This document shows, piece after piece, positions 32,401-44,200 of a DNA stretch of 64,000 nucleotides (position 1 is the first letter of the stretch; each line of letters begins with the position of its first letter). Position numbers and translations under genes: made by a program. The DNA comes from Diadema setosum. Its lineage: Eukaryota > Echinodermata > Echinoidea > Diadematoida > Diadematidae. The notes under the pieces are model-generated. The model saw only the letters and a list, made by a program, of their open reading frames with translations. It had not been told where the DNA came from and did not search any database. The DNA lies in NCBI RefSeq assembly GCF_964275005.1, contig NC_092705.1:13176385-13240384 (forward strand), read 5' to 3'.

Positions 32401-32929
32401 CTCAGATAGATTTCATCTGGTATTTATGTTATGTCTTTAGTGCCTTCCCCATATGCCTGAGTGGATTTATGTATCAAAGTTACGGAGACAGAACTTTTCT
32501 GTAATCATTTTCATTGTCAGAGTGCTGCTCGAAATGATACACTTTGTATTATGTGTTTTATTGTGGCATGCAAGATAGTATGATAAGCTATTTATTTAAA
32601 ATAGATATTTTTAAAAATTTGATCATCCATTATACTAGGATATCAGGATCAAGTTTATTTGTTGTATATCATCATGTGGAAGCAATTTTCCAGCCTTGGT
32701 GAATGCTAGGTCATTCTGATGGACTCAACTGGAGATTCTGACCTTGGAAAATGGGGAAATTTAAAGAGTTTCTTGCAAATTGGCTTTAAAAAATGCAAAC
32801 CACTGTCAGTAATATTATAAATACTTGTAATGTGCCGGTATACATCATGAAGAGATGCCCATGGTGCAGAGAAAGGCGGGGAAAAAAATGTCTACATTAT
32901 GAAGGAAGATATGAGTTAAGAGGATGAAG

Positions 32930-33190
32930 GAAATATTTACAAAAATGCTCATCTAAATAACCAGGTTTTTGAGGGAAATCTTCAAGTCACTAAGAGAGAA
33001 CAGGTCACGAATGTCTGTTTGGAGTTTATTCCATGAGGAATGGACTAGCATATAGAAGTGATCAATCACCCCAGGAATTATGAGTTTGTGGCACAGTGAG
33101 TTAAGATGAGTTTGGAGTTGCTAGAAGGTTGCCAGAAGGCTGCTAGAAGATTGCCAGAAGGATTGTAAGAGATAATCAAGCCACAGTTGT
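32930..33190 (+). repeat. Dispersed repeat with short internal tandem units
   Basis: Contains TTTATTCCATGAGGAATGG, similar to 16700, and then four units of a TTGC(C/T)AGAAGG-type 13-mer at about 33115-33165. Family unnamed. Confidence 0.4.
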
Positions 33191-34727
33191 AATGGGGAGC
33201 AGTTCTGTGTAATGAATGAAAAAAAAAGCTTTGCATTTCATAGTTCTCTCATCTCCTTTTAGAATTTGGCCAGATTCTTGCCATTACTTTGACGCATCCT
33301 CATCCTTTTTTAAGAATTATTTTACCATTTCTGTTTTTAATACCTAAAAACTGGAATTTATCTCAGACATTTACATATAGAAAGTAAAAAAAAAAAAAAA
33401 GAGGTACAGAACAAATGGATGGAAGCTTCCTTTTATTCCTTCTTGTGCCAACATGTTTAGTATTTACATCTTGATAAGGTATAGCTATTCTGCTTCAGGT
33501 CATGGCAGTTTCAGTGAGACAATTGGACCAGACTTAATTGGACATGTATTATTGGATAATATATATATATTTTTTTTTTCTTTCATCAACAAGCAATAGG
33601 GATTGCTTGTAAACAGTTTTAGTTAACTGAGTTATGCAATAAGATGGGTGTATTTTATACCTTTACTCTAAGAGGTACAAATGCAGCATGAAAATGAAAA
33701 TGGCATACAAATGTGTACGATTTTATTTGTATGTATAAGGTGTTGAAATGAAAAAAAATGTGTGTGTTTGTACAGACTCATAATGAAGTGCTATGCAATT
33801 TCTTACCAGTCACTGAAGTAAAAATAAGTGTGTTTTCTAACTTTAAATGTAGAGTATACATGTATTTTGTTTTATTTGAACTGTAAAAAGTAGTAGTCAA
33901 TATGAAATTATTTTGTAAATTGAGTATGAAAGTGATGATTATGAAATCAAAAATTATAAGCTGCCCCATTTTTGTAAAGCATCATATTGTGTGAGTACAC
34001 ATCCTGTAGATTCCAAGTGCCTTCATTAAATGTTGGTGAAATTGCTACATTGTTGGCAATATAGTAAAGAAATTATTATGCCATCTTGAGACATATGTAT
34101 ACTTTTAAGTATGCAAACAAGTTCTGTAGTCTCAGATCAGTTTTAGTGGAGAAAAAGTAAACAATCACCCTTGTCATTTACACCCCAAAAGTCTTGTCTT
34201 ATTTCACTAATGGTAAAACATGTTTAATTTGTATTCATTGCTAAAATGACAAGGTACTGTGAGGCTAGGAATCACAGTATGGTAAAAGTGCACTGACTTG
34301 TAATTCTCATGTCTTCCACAATGAACATGTGCAAAGTTTGGCCTTTCTGCTCGATATGAGTGTGATAATACATTTGTTTCTTTTTTTATCTGTTTTTTGT
34401 TTATACTTTGAATAAATATTTTGTCATAGTTTATGACTGGACTGATGTGACTATGCTACTTCATTTCCTTTCACTACAAGTTATGTTGCACTTATATCCG
34501 TTTCTAGGTAGGAGTCCTGGTGGTTAGGTTTGCTGAACCTGCCTTGAAAATTGAATATAACAAAAGATATTCATGCATATGGTACATGAAACAGAGACAT
34601 TTTCCATGCCGATGCATGCACATGCACATGTCATATGCACACAAAAGTAATATTCACACATATACATCTAAAGATGCATATTTCATGCTGCAAATAGTGC
34701 ATGAGCTAAAATGCACTATGCAGGATT

Positions 34728-34918
34728 ATATGAAGAGTTTGTTTGCAAAAACCGATAAGTCCAATTTTTGCTTCTTTTGACCATAACTTAAAAAACGTAT
34801 CTTTATGTAGTGACCAATATATCATTTAAAAGGTATTATTTTGTACTTTATGACAGAGACCGTACTTCAAAATCATCAAAAATGGACTTATTGGTTTTTG
34901 CGAACAAACTCTTCATAT
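34728..34918. mobile_element. Hairpin MITE, about 190 bp
   Basis: ATATGAAGAGTTTGTTTGCA (34728) pairs with its inverse ending CTTCATAT at 34918; the arms extend about 40 bp through AAAAACCGATAAGTCCA with two or three mismatches. The element is bounded by ATAT at both ends. No coding capacity. Confidence 0.75.
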
Positions 34919-35889
34919 GGACAGCAGAGTGTCCACCATAAAGCAAACACAATATGAGATATCAATTCAATCGACTACAATTCAGGGAATAAATTATGCG
35001 GTTTACTTTCTGTGTCCATCGGATCAGTCTGCCTGTCTTTCTCTGTCTATAAATCCAGGGCCGTGTTTCATAAAGCTTTTCGTAAAGTTACACATGACTT
35101 TACGAACGACTGGAATATGAAGTGCCAAACGTGTGCCCATCTTTTTCTTCCTATTGTTTTAACAAATTACGACTGTATACTGGTTTGGTTTATTTCTGCA
35201 TTTTCTTTCTCCAAATACAATAACAAATGAAAACAAAGTGATACAGAGTATGCAAAAAAAGAGGAGAGTTTAACATACAAATCGATACAAGAAATGTCAA
35301 TTGCATAACAACATCAGTCTGTAATGACATATGAATCAAAACAAGATAGTAAGGCATACTGTATTGATGAACAAACGAGAAATCAATACAGGGGACCGTC
35401 ATCATGAGAGCTTGGTGTGGATGAGGCCCTATCTATATATGTAATACAAACATAATACAACACCAATTATAGATCTACTTTAAAAACTCTTAGTCTTAAT
35501 ATATGAAACACATTTTGCTAAAGAAAGGGAAAAAAAAACAACAAAAAAGAAAAACAGTGACTTGTCACTTTAAAGAAGAAAAAAAGCATGCAGCACCATT
35601 GACTAATAAAGATATCAATATTTCATTACATTGGGACAAAGATACACTTTCAACTAAAAATGTGTGTTAACAAATAAGATTAATCATTACATGTACCATC
35701 TGCAAATTTCAACTTTATCTATTAGGAAACACACTTGGCTTGTCATATTTAAGTCATTTGTAGATTAATCATAAATAACCTTACGAACAGCATGAAATAA
35801 GGCCCAGATGTTTGTGTGTATGTGAGTAAGTTTGTATGCATGTTTGTACACATACTGTACATATGCATGTATGTGTGTTTGTGTTTGTG

Positions 35890-36700
35890 TATGTTTCAAG
35901 TTATTCCAAATGATTGGAATATGAGAGATCGTATGCAGGTCAACGTTCATACTTTTGGTATTAGAATACCAGGTAAAAATTGGGGGTCAAATGAGCACAT
36001 TGTTTAATCTAAATTCTTAGAAAATATATGATTATTAGACAATTTCATGAAGATTATAACTTACAAATATGAGGTGGATGCAGTCAGTGTAACCTTTGGA
36101 AGGAAGAAATTAAGGAAATGCTATTGAGAATAAAACATACAATAATTTGTCGGAAGTACAGGGAACATCAATATAAGTCCCTACATATTGCCTTATATAC
36201 TAAAGAACACCTTTGTAGATTTGGATTTGCATCTGATAAATCATGTTCCTTTTGTAAAAAGGAGGAGATGACATATCCACATATATTTCTTTTTTATGAA
36301 AAAGTTCAAGGAACTTGGTAAGAAATATCAGATAGATTAGATTTGAGGGAAATAGACAGCAGTGATTGGAAATTGATTTTTATGGGGATCCAAGGAAACT
36401 CTCATGGAATCAAAATGTGCAATTCCATTATTTTCATTATAGAATATATTATATATTTGTCCAGATCAAAAGGAGCGCTTCCTTCAATGAATTAGATTGT
36501 AATGATGATTATAGATTATAAAATCAGGAAAAGGAATTATCAATTATAACTTGTAAAATAGGGTTACATTTACTGAAATTGGAAGAGTTAGGGAATTTGA
36601 GTGTAGTACTCTGTGTTTATTGAACTTTTTCAATTATTTTGTTTGGCAGGCTATAGGATGTAATTGTTTGGGTTTTTGTTGTTATTGATTATATGCTTTT
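35890..36700 (+). mobile_element. LINE 3' fragment with reverse-transcriptase zinc-binding motif
   Basis: The frame at 36118-36321 encodes LHIALYTKEHLCRFGFASDK followed by CSFCKKEEMTYPHIFLFYEK, the pattern of the zinc-knuckle domain (zf-RVT) that follows the reverse transcriptase in L1/Tx1-like LINEs (CxxC, then H; the usual last C is replaced by Y). Upstream, VIPNDWNMRDRM may be the same ORF; downstream, 36360-36490 in another frame continues in LINE-like style (IIFIIEYIIYLSR). The fragment is frameshifted and 5'-truncated. Family assignment beyond non-LTR is uncertain. Confidence 0.6.
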
Positions 36701-36865
36701 TTTTCTACTTTCTTACACACCCATAATTAATGTTTCCCTGGCAGTGTCAGCACTGTAGCTTTGTGATTTAATCATTTGAGGAGGTGAAAATGTGTGCAGG
36801 TTCACCGGGTATGAAGTCGGGCGGGGAAGGTACCTTTGTTCTTTTCCCTTTACCTTTTCTTTTCC

Positions 36866-36868
<3 letters not shown>

Positions 36869-36946
<78 letters not shown>
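36869..36946 (+). repeat. (TA)n microsatellite
   Basis: About 38 uninterrupted TA units. Confidence 0.97.
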
Positions 36947-36949
<3 letters not shown>

Positions 36950-37086
36950 CTTTCTCATTCATTCGTAATATTTACAATCATGGAATTTGTTGTCATAATG
37001 AAATTTGTATTACTTTGTTATGAATCAATTTGTGAATTGTTTATATGAAAAAGAAAACAAAATAAAAGACTGACAAAAACAAAAAG

Positions 37087-37118
37087 TGTATGTATGTATG
37101 TATGTATGTATGTATGTG
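37087..37118 (+). repeat. (TATG)n microsatellite
   Basis: About eight TATG units; a (CT)n run also lies at 37470-37488. Confidence 0.93.
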
Positions 37119-37796
37119 TATATGTTGCTAATCTTACAAGCATTTGAGGAATAAAGAATTTATTATCTTACTAAATAAGGAGAACACTTTCTAGCACCTA
37201 TAAGTTTATTTTTGTGAGAAAACATATGCTACATATCAACATTACTTTAAAAAAAAAAAAACTTCTTTTTTTTCCCTGTATATTTGGAGATGTTTCCAAA
37301 TCCATGATCACAAAGTATTTAACATTTCAATTTTATGTTGAACAGTGGATATGTAGATACAAAATACATGATTATCCACAGTAGACCTACATAGTTTAGA
37401 CCTTTTCTGTCAGTGTAATCTATATTGGGCTGCATATTTGTTCATAGAATGCAGTAAAGATTTTTTTTCTCTCTCTCTCTCTCTCTCTTTCAATTTTTTT
37501 GCGTTCACATGGCTACATAGGCGTTTTACATCAAATTTGTCATTGCTGAACACGTGCATAATGTTTTGGCAAAACAATAACATTATGTATAATGGTGCAG
37601 GATTGATCAATAAATCTTAAACAAATACTGTTGGTTTCTCACTGTTGATCATTCCTATTTTGATCTTGACATCGAATGAGCGTCTCTTGAATTGGGACGA
37701 ATACTAAATGTCTACCAGGATATCTTCCGAGTGGGTGTGTCCCCCAAAGTTCCGATGCCATTTACTTTCGTGCTGTGTACTTTTCTCCTTATGTGA

Positions 37797-37821
37797 CCAA
37801 TCAAATTCTACCACATCCACG
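37797..37821 (+). promoter_or_regulatory. ER stress response element (ERSE)-like site upstream of DNAJC3
   Basis: CCAAT (37797-37801), nine bases, then CCACA (37811-37815): one base off the ERSE consensus CCAAT-N9-CCACG, in which NF-Y binds CCAAT and ATF6 the CCACG half. An exact CCACG follows at 37817-37821 with wider spacing. The site is about 390 bp before the DNAJC3 ATG. DNAJC3 is a known unfolded-protein-response target in vertebrates, so the position makes sense; function here is inferred. Confidence 0.5.
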
Positions 37822-38065
37822 TTGAACGCAAACTTTGTTCAAATCTCAAGGATTTTATTTCTTAAATACTTAAATAAAATGTAAATGCACTAATCTTTAT
37901 TTACACATTTAAACCAAAATATTTTCCTTAAATATTTAATTTTAATCGATTTTTGGTGGTGTAGAATAATTAAAAGAACATTTTACGTAATTATTGTCGT
38001 CTACATTTGTGTCACTGCAAGTTGGCACAACCACATAAAGACACGTATTATTGTGAACGAAAGGG

Positions 38066-38074
38066 GTCACGTCG
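38066..38074 (-). promoter_or_regulatory. Possible UPRE/CRE-like ACGT site
   Basis: GTCACGTCG reads CGACGTGAC on the minus strand, one base off the TGACGTG core bound by ATF6/XBP1-type bZIP factors. It lies in a CpG-rich stretch about 120 bp before the ATG. Weak evidence alone. Confidence 0.3.
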
Positions 38075-38188
38075 CGCTCGTTGCGATCAACAAGCACGGG
38101 GAATTAATCCACACCGCGAGCATTTTTATCTTTGGGATTGCTATACGGTCAGGACCACACATGTTCGAGCTTTATCAGAGGACTAAGG

Positions 38189-38258
38189 ATGATTAACTTA
38201 CACAGCTTCTTTTCCTCTCTTCCAGTCCTTCTGGTCACCTTGTCTCTACATTACGACG
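38189..38258 (+). CDS. DNAJC3: DNAJC3 exon 1: signal peptide
   Basis: Residues 1-23: MINLHSFFSSLPVLLVTLSL followed by HYD. Short n-region and hydrophobic core are typical of a cleaved signal; compare FPFLLVLVDLQYEG in the human protein. Donor GACG|GTGAGA. Confidence 0.88.
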
Positions 38259-41200
38259 GTGAGATAAAAAGCATCAGTTCCTAGTTTCTTTTTAGTCCCA
38301 CACGTTAGATAGTATGCTGGCTGGTTCAGTTGACAGAATTACAGAATGACAGCAGCACTTCGTGTCTAGATCTACCGTTCTATACCGTATACCCAGTGGT
38401 AAATTAGATAGTCTCGATCCAACATCAGCTATATTATGTGACACTAACAGCTACAGTTAGTCTTGTAGTTGTAACATTCATGTTGAACCTAACATCATGC
38501 ATCATGCCGAATAGGTTGTAATTGTATGTTTATGCTAGTTCAGTTTTCATGGTTTTGTGTGTGTTTGTCAGTGTGCACATGGTATGGCAGTTGAGTTAAC
38601 TGAGTGAGTGTAGAATTTCAATGAATGAGAATGGGAAGCTTGCCTTGGGCCTTATATAAATCACCTTTATTGTCATCATTGTCATTCTCATTGATTATCT
38701 GGCCGAAAGATCGGTCTGTATCTGGTCATCGGGGATATGTTCCACGGAGACTGCGTCTGGCTTCACGGAATCCCTTTTCATTATAGGAGAGCCGATCGGC
38801 GATAGAGTAAAGAAAAAAAAAAGAAAAAAAAAGGATAAAACTTGAAAAAATCCTCCGGACAGACAGATTTTTCTGTCTAGGTCATGACATTGATCACTTG
38901 CTTGGGTTAATTAATTGTACGAAGCAGTTCCCATTCACCTCCTCTAGCGCCGCGGCGTGGTGCCATGTCCAAATGGTTGCAGTCTGCTCATTGTGTCATT
39001 TGTGATTTACATTCACTGGTTGCAGCCCATTTCAATTTGTAGTTCAATTCTAGTCTATATATATGCATGCCAACATTCATGAACTCGTATCGTGACTCCA
39101 GCTCCAGCTCTGTTCCACATCCGGCCTGATTTTTACACCCGGTTAAATTATGTCTGGTCATCCATCTTTAATAGAATCAAGGCTGAGCTACGAGGCTGTG
39201 AAATCCTTAACACGGCTTTTTGATTTTGGGACTAATCATACCAGAGAACCTGTAGTGGAGCATGCACAATTTTTTTTTTTTTTAAATGACATTAGCGTGG
39301 TGCAACCCAGCCCATATTGTGAACATGAAATAAAGAGGAACTTCAATTTATTCATTGATAGATGCATAGATACAACAGACAGAGATATTTTTTGTTTTGT
39401 TTTTCTGGAGAAATTTGGTTGCACATGTGCAGGGAATTCTATACCATGTTTGATACACATCTTAACCACGATTCATGAAGTGTTGAAATAAAGGCCTAGA
39501 GGCCAAACGCATTTTAGTTGCCAACACATTCTAAAGAAGCAAAGTCATTATTACAGCTGTATATACCTGTTATGACACATTCTACCCAGTTAAAGCAGAA
39601 TAAAGGCCATAAAGTCATAATGTCTCAGTATACAAATTTTTTGTTGCAGAAATCAGCAGAAATTTCCAATCAATCTTGTGTTTGTGAAATTGCATTCTTG
39701 CATGGCAATGAAAGAGCACACATCACACTGTCTATCCTTATACCATGTACCATGGTCAACACATCAATTCACTATTTACAGCAAACGTAAGATATTTACT
39801 CTTTCATGCATGCATGCAAATCAACAGTTGAAGTTTTCAGTACAGTTATTTAAAGTGCATGGTGTCTGTCTGTGAGCTAACTCTTATTCTATGTGGTATT
39901 TTTATTTTGTCAATGAGTAGCAAATTTTCTCTGGAGTTTATTATGAGTGAGTTGAAATCAACACCAAATGAGTTCAATTATGATTTTCTGTCTTTAGCTG
40001 TGCTAACTGTTACATATGTCAGAGATGACCAAATTGATCTATAGGGATTTTATGTTGAAGCAGAAATATTATGTTCAAGTTGCTGATGAAATAATGCACT
40101 GCAAACATAGATGTTGTAACATGCAGCATCACAGAATGGATGTAGCTAACATTGTGTTATGCCGGAGAAATATCACCATGTCAATGAAATATCTTTTCTT
40201 GAATTTTTTGATGAATCATGTTTGCTTCCACAGATGGAGAGGCCAAGTCAGAAGCAGAGGCGAGGCGATACATGGAGAATGGCAACACCTTGTTAGCTGC
40301 CGGACAGCTTGCTGATGCCCTGGCCCAGTACAATGCTGCAATAGGTAAGGGATTCTAACCCGGATTGTAAGCTTTAAGGGAAGACGGTAATGATATTCCG
40401 CTCATTTCTCTAGGGTAATGTATACATTACCTTGGCAGTTAAGTCCCATCTTCATGAAATGTTGAAAATATGATTACTGTTTATGTTAACTTTAGTTTGT
40501 AAGTTATTCTCTCTCTTTCTTTCTTTTTTTTGTTGTTGTTGTTGTTTCAAGTTGATAATGATATGTATATTGTACAAATGAACTTTATACAAAAGTTCAT
40601 TTACAGTGTATATGCCTAAAGAGGAAAGAGTGTTAGGATCAGGGTCTACAAGCATGAAATATAATGCTTTTTCTTGTAAATGACAGTAGTGCTTCTCAGA
40701 TTTTAGATTTTAAAGGTTTTGCATTTTTATGGCAATTATCAGTCCTAACCAACTCTGAACTTTGGGGATAATCTTGACTGCAATCCAAACTGGTTGTTCA
40801 AAGTTTTAAGAATTCACTTACCGGTACTGCATACTATAATATTGTTTGAATACAAAGTGTAGTAGATAGACATAGGATTGATACAGTATTCAAAAGATAT
40901 CAACACTGGTTTGTGTTTAAAATGAGAAATTACTGATGTTCCCTGCAGACAATGACCCTGATAATTACATGGTCTACTATAAGCGGGCTGCAGTCTACTT
41001 GGCCCAGGGCAAGAGTAAGCTTGCGCTGCCCGACCTCAAGAAAAGCATGGACCTGAAGGCAGACTTCACTCCGGCCATCATCAACCATGGCAACATCCTC
41101 TTCAAGCAGGGACACATATATAAGGCACGAGAGGACTACGAGTCAGTGGTGAGTTGATGGGGTTGACATCGACGCAAGTCTGCATGTATACAGACAGTGG

Positions 41201-44200
41201 GCGTGACTGCAAATTGATGCTAGACCAGATGACGTGGTAGTCTATGAAGTACTTGAAATTAACCTGTTGAAGACTAGTTTGGAGTATGCTGCCCCCCCAC
41301 GGAAAAAAGCAGTAACTGACATTTTTATGAATGTTTACTTTTTTGCAAAAATGAATAGTTTACCCAATGCTCTCCAATGTTAATAGGTCAGTTTTGCAAA
41401 AAGAAAAATGAAAGTGACCAAAAATACAATTTTTCACTTTTGCAAAAAGCAGTAACTGCATCCAGTTGATTCAACTTTGCAAGTTTCCCCACGGAAAAAA
41501 GCAGTAACTAACAAAGCCCACGGAAGAAAGCAGTAACTAACAATTTAGTCTTTATCATTCAGACTCTGTATAGTCCTTCCTGTATATTTTTATCCCTAAT
41601 ACCATTTATTTTTTCTACTAATTTTTTTAAAACAATGTAAACAGCAGTTTCTCCCATAATTTAGGAGAGTAGATATAAAAAGATTGTTTCACCATTAACT
41701 TGACCCTGCCCGCAGGGAATCATATGACAAGTTGTAGAAAAAGCTTCTTTCTGGAGACTAGCAAACCTGGCAGACTCAGCGCGCTCAGAGTGCAGAATAC
41801 GCGTGCAGCAGCTGCATGCGCACAAATTCTGCAGCATACAGTAACTAGCTAAACACTGCATCACATGCATCACAGTCACACTGCACAGTATTGCAAGTCT
41901 GGTACAGTCTGTCTGAGTGATCATGCCAGTGCTAACCATGCTGTCACACAGTTTCTGCGGTCCAGGCATGCCTGTAAATCTATCATGAATTGCAGAGGAA
42001 AAGTCATGGTAGCCATGGCTTTGGCCAGAACCAGAAAATCTAGGTGAGCTGAAAATATATTGAAGGGAGATGAGCACTAGTATTAATGCACTAACGTTAG
42101 TCTAATGTTAGATGTAGGCCCTAATGTTTAAAATAGGTCTACCAGATCTAAAGTTACAGAGTAGATCTAGATTCTAATCTATTGTTAACTGTTTAGTGTT
42201 AGACAAAATGTCAGTAGGCCTAATCTAACGTAGATCTAGGTCTAGCACTAACATTGGGCATAGATCTGTAGTCTAGCTTAAGTGTAACGTCAGAGTTCGA
42301 CTAGGATCTAAGACGAAGAGACTTGACTTTATTGTCTAGTCCAGGGTCATGTGTCAGGGGCCAGGCCGGGCACTCCAAAGTTCAATTAGGGTACATAGGT
42401 GTCTACCTTACTTTTACGCAGAATGCCATTCAATCTACAAGACCTAGTCTAGGTCTAGCGATAGGTCCTAGATCTTATAGATCTAGACTAACCAGAAAGT
42501 AGAAGAACTTTATAACCTGGTGGTGGTAACAATTCTCCTCCTTATGGTCATGTGACATGTGCAGTTACTGCTTTTTTTCCATGGGGAAAACAGCAGACTC
42601 CTGGCCGTCTGCAGTTACTGCTTTTTTCCGTGGGGAAACTACCCAGAATCAAGGGTGAGCCACCGCAGTAACTGCATTTTCCTAAATAACATTTAAAAAA
42701 TAACGGAAACATCATTTTTTCCTAGGTATTGTTAGACAACTAGGTATGGTGCATAATCATACCACAAAATTATTTTTGAATGTTTCTGTGTTTTTAAAGA
42801 ATCTGCAAAAAACACAAAATCGCATTTATCTCAGCTCAGCAGCTATGCAGTTACTGCTTTCTTCCGTGGGGGGGGGCAGTATGCTCGGGCAGGTGTCTAT
42901 GGGAAATGTGTGTTATAGTGAAAGCTGCTCGTCCTCAACGGGTTAAGTACTTGAAATATTATTGATACCTGGGGGTGATTCATCAATTTAGTCAGCGCTG
43001 ACATGTTGTCAGTGCTGACAATTTCAGTAAAATCCTTGGTTTTGATTGGCTGAGACGCTCTTGTCACTGACTGTTACCATGGTAATTGTTAGTGACTGAC
43101 AAGTTGTCAGCGCTGACTAACTTGATGAAATACCCCCCTGACCTAAAACTTCTTCACCATACTTTTGGGAAAGGGAAGGTTGATAGGGATCAGTGTGAGT
43201 TGATTTTGTTTTGTTTATTTATTTATTTTTTTTTTTGGGGGGGGGGGGGAGGAAGAAGGAGAGGAAAGAGTGATGTGAAAGATTTAGGGTTTACAATGTA
43301 CAGTGTACAGTGTATGTGTAATGTGGGTCATTTTTGTGTGAGAATTTGCATTTGAAATACCAAAGAAGATTGAAACAATGTAGAAAAACAAAAGTGAACT
43401 CAATTTTACTCTCTCAGAACTTTGTCTAACTCTTATTGAGTGACAGTCATCAGGTAAACTATAGTTGAGGAGACTTGTGCATGAGGCTTGAAGTGTATCG
43501 TCAGTACTGAATGTCTTTCCCTCTCCCGAAACTAACTACAACCTAAAATGTGGGCAAATGGACCTGAAATCCGTACCAAACACTGCGAAATGAAATGCTG
43601 CAATGGCTGCTGAAAGCCAAGTAAAAATGTTGCAGCATTTTGATCACTTCTCAGCCCAGATGGGAGTCTGCAGCGGGCAACTACAAATGTATCAAATATC
43701 TGTTTAGACTACATGGTTTGTTGATGTGGTAAATGCACCGGATGAATTTGATAGCCCCTGAACACCAATGTGTCATTTCCCACCAAACTCTCTCCCATGG
43801 AGACTGGGTTGTGTGCTCAGCTGTGCTAATTTTCTCTGTTATATTTGAGAAATATATATAATATATGCAGAAAGACATTGATTTATCATTGCTGAATAAT
43901 GAATTTACTATTAAACACTAATGGCACCCTGAATCCCAAATGTGTAACATATGTTTGTCCATTCCATATTTTAATGATATTTCTGCAACAAACACAAATC
44001 CTCTTGCTTAAAAATAAACACAAAAGATCGATCTTTCAAAGATACATAGAAAAAAAGGTCAACAGACTGGAAACACAGTTGTCAAAATAGTCAAACAAAA
44101 TGTCATTCTAATTTGCAAACATGACATACAGTACTAGTCTGCTCTGGTATATTCTTAAGCAAAATGATTCATATAAGTCATAATTGTAATTTGCCTGCAT

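Larger units (their letters stand above)
30048..38188. other. Gene 1 3' UTR and intergenic region
   Basis: Holds probable 3' UTR of gene 1, two strong inverted repeats (31022-31082, 31571-31672), a TA-element fragment (32245), an unnamed repeat (32930-33190), a MITE (34728-34918), a LINE fragment (35890-36700), microsatellites and the DNAJC3 promoter. Open frames of up to 113 codons (for example 30391-30732) show no family resemblance or splice context. The rest is AT-rich with no call. Confidence 0.5.

Noticed and set aside
39150-39491. 113-codon frame in intron 1 of DNAJC3
   Set aside because: Contains a poly-Phe run from a T tract and no family signature; it lies inside an intron of a well-supported gene.
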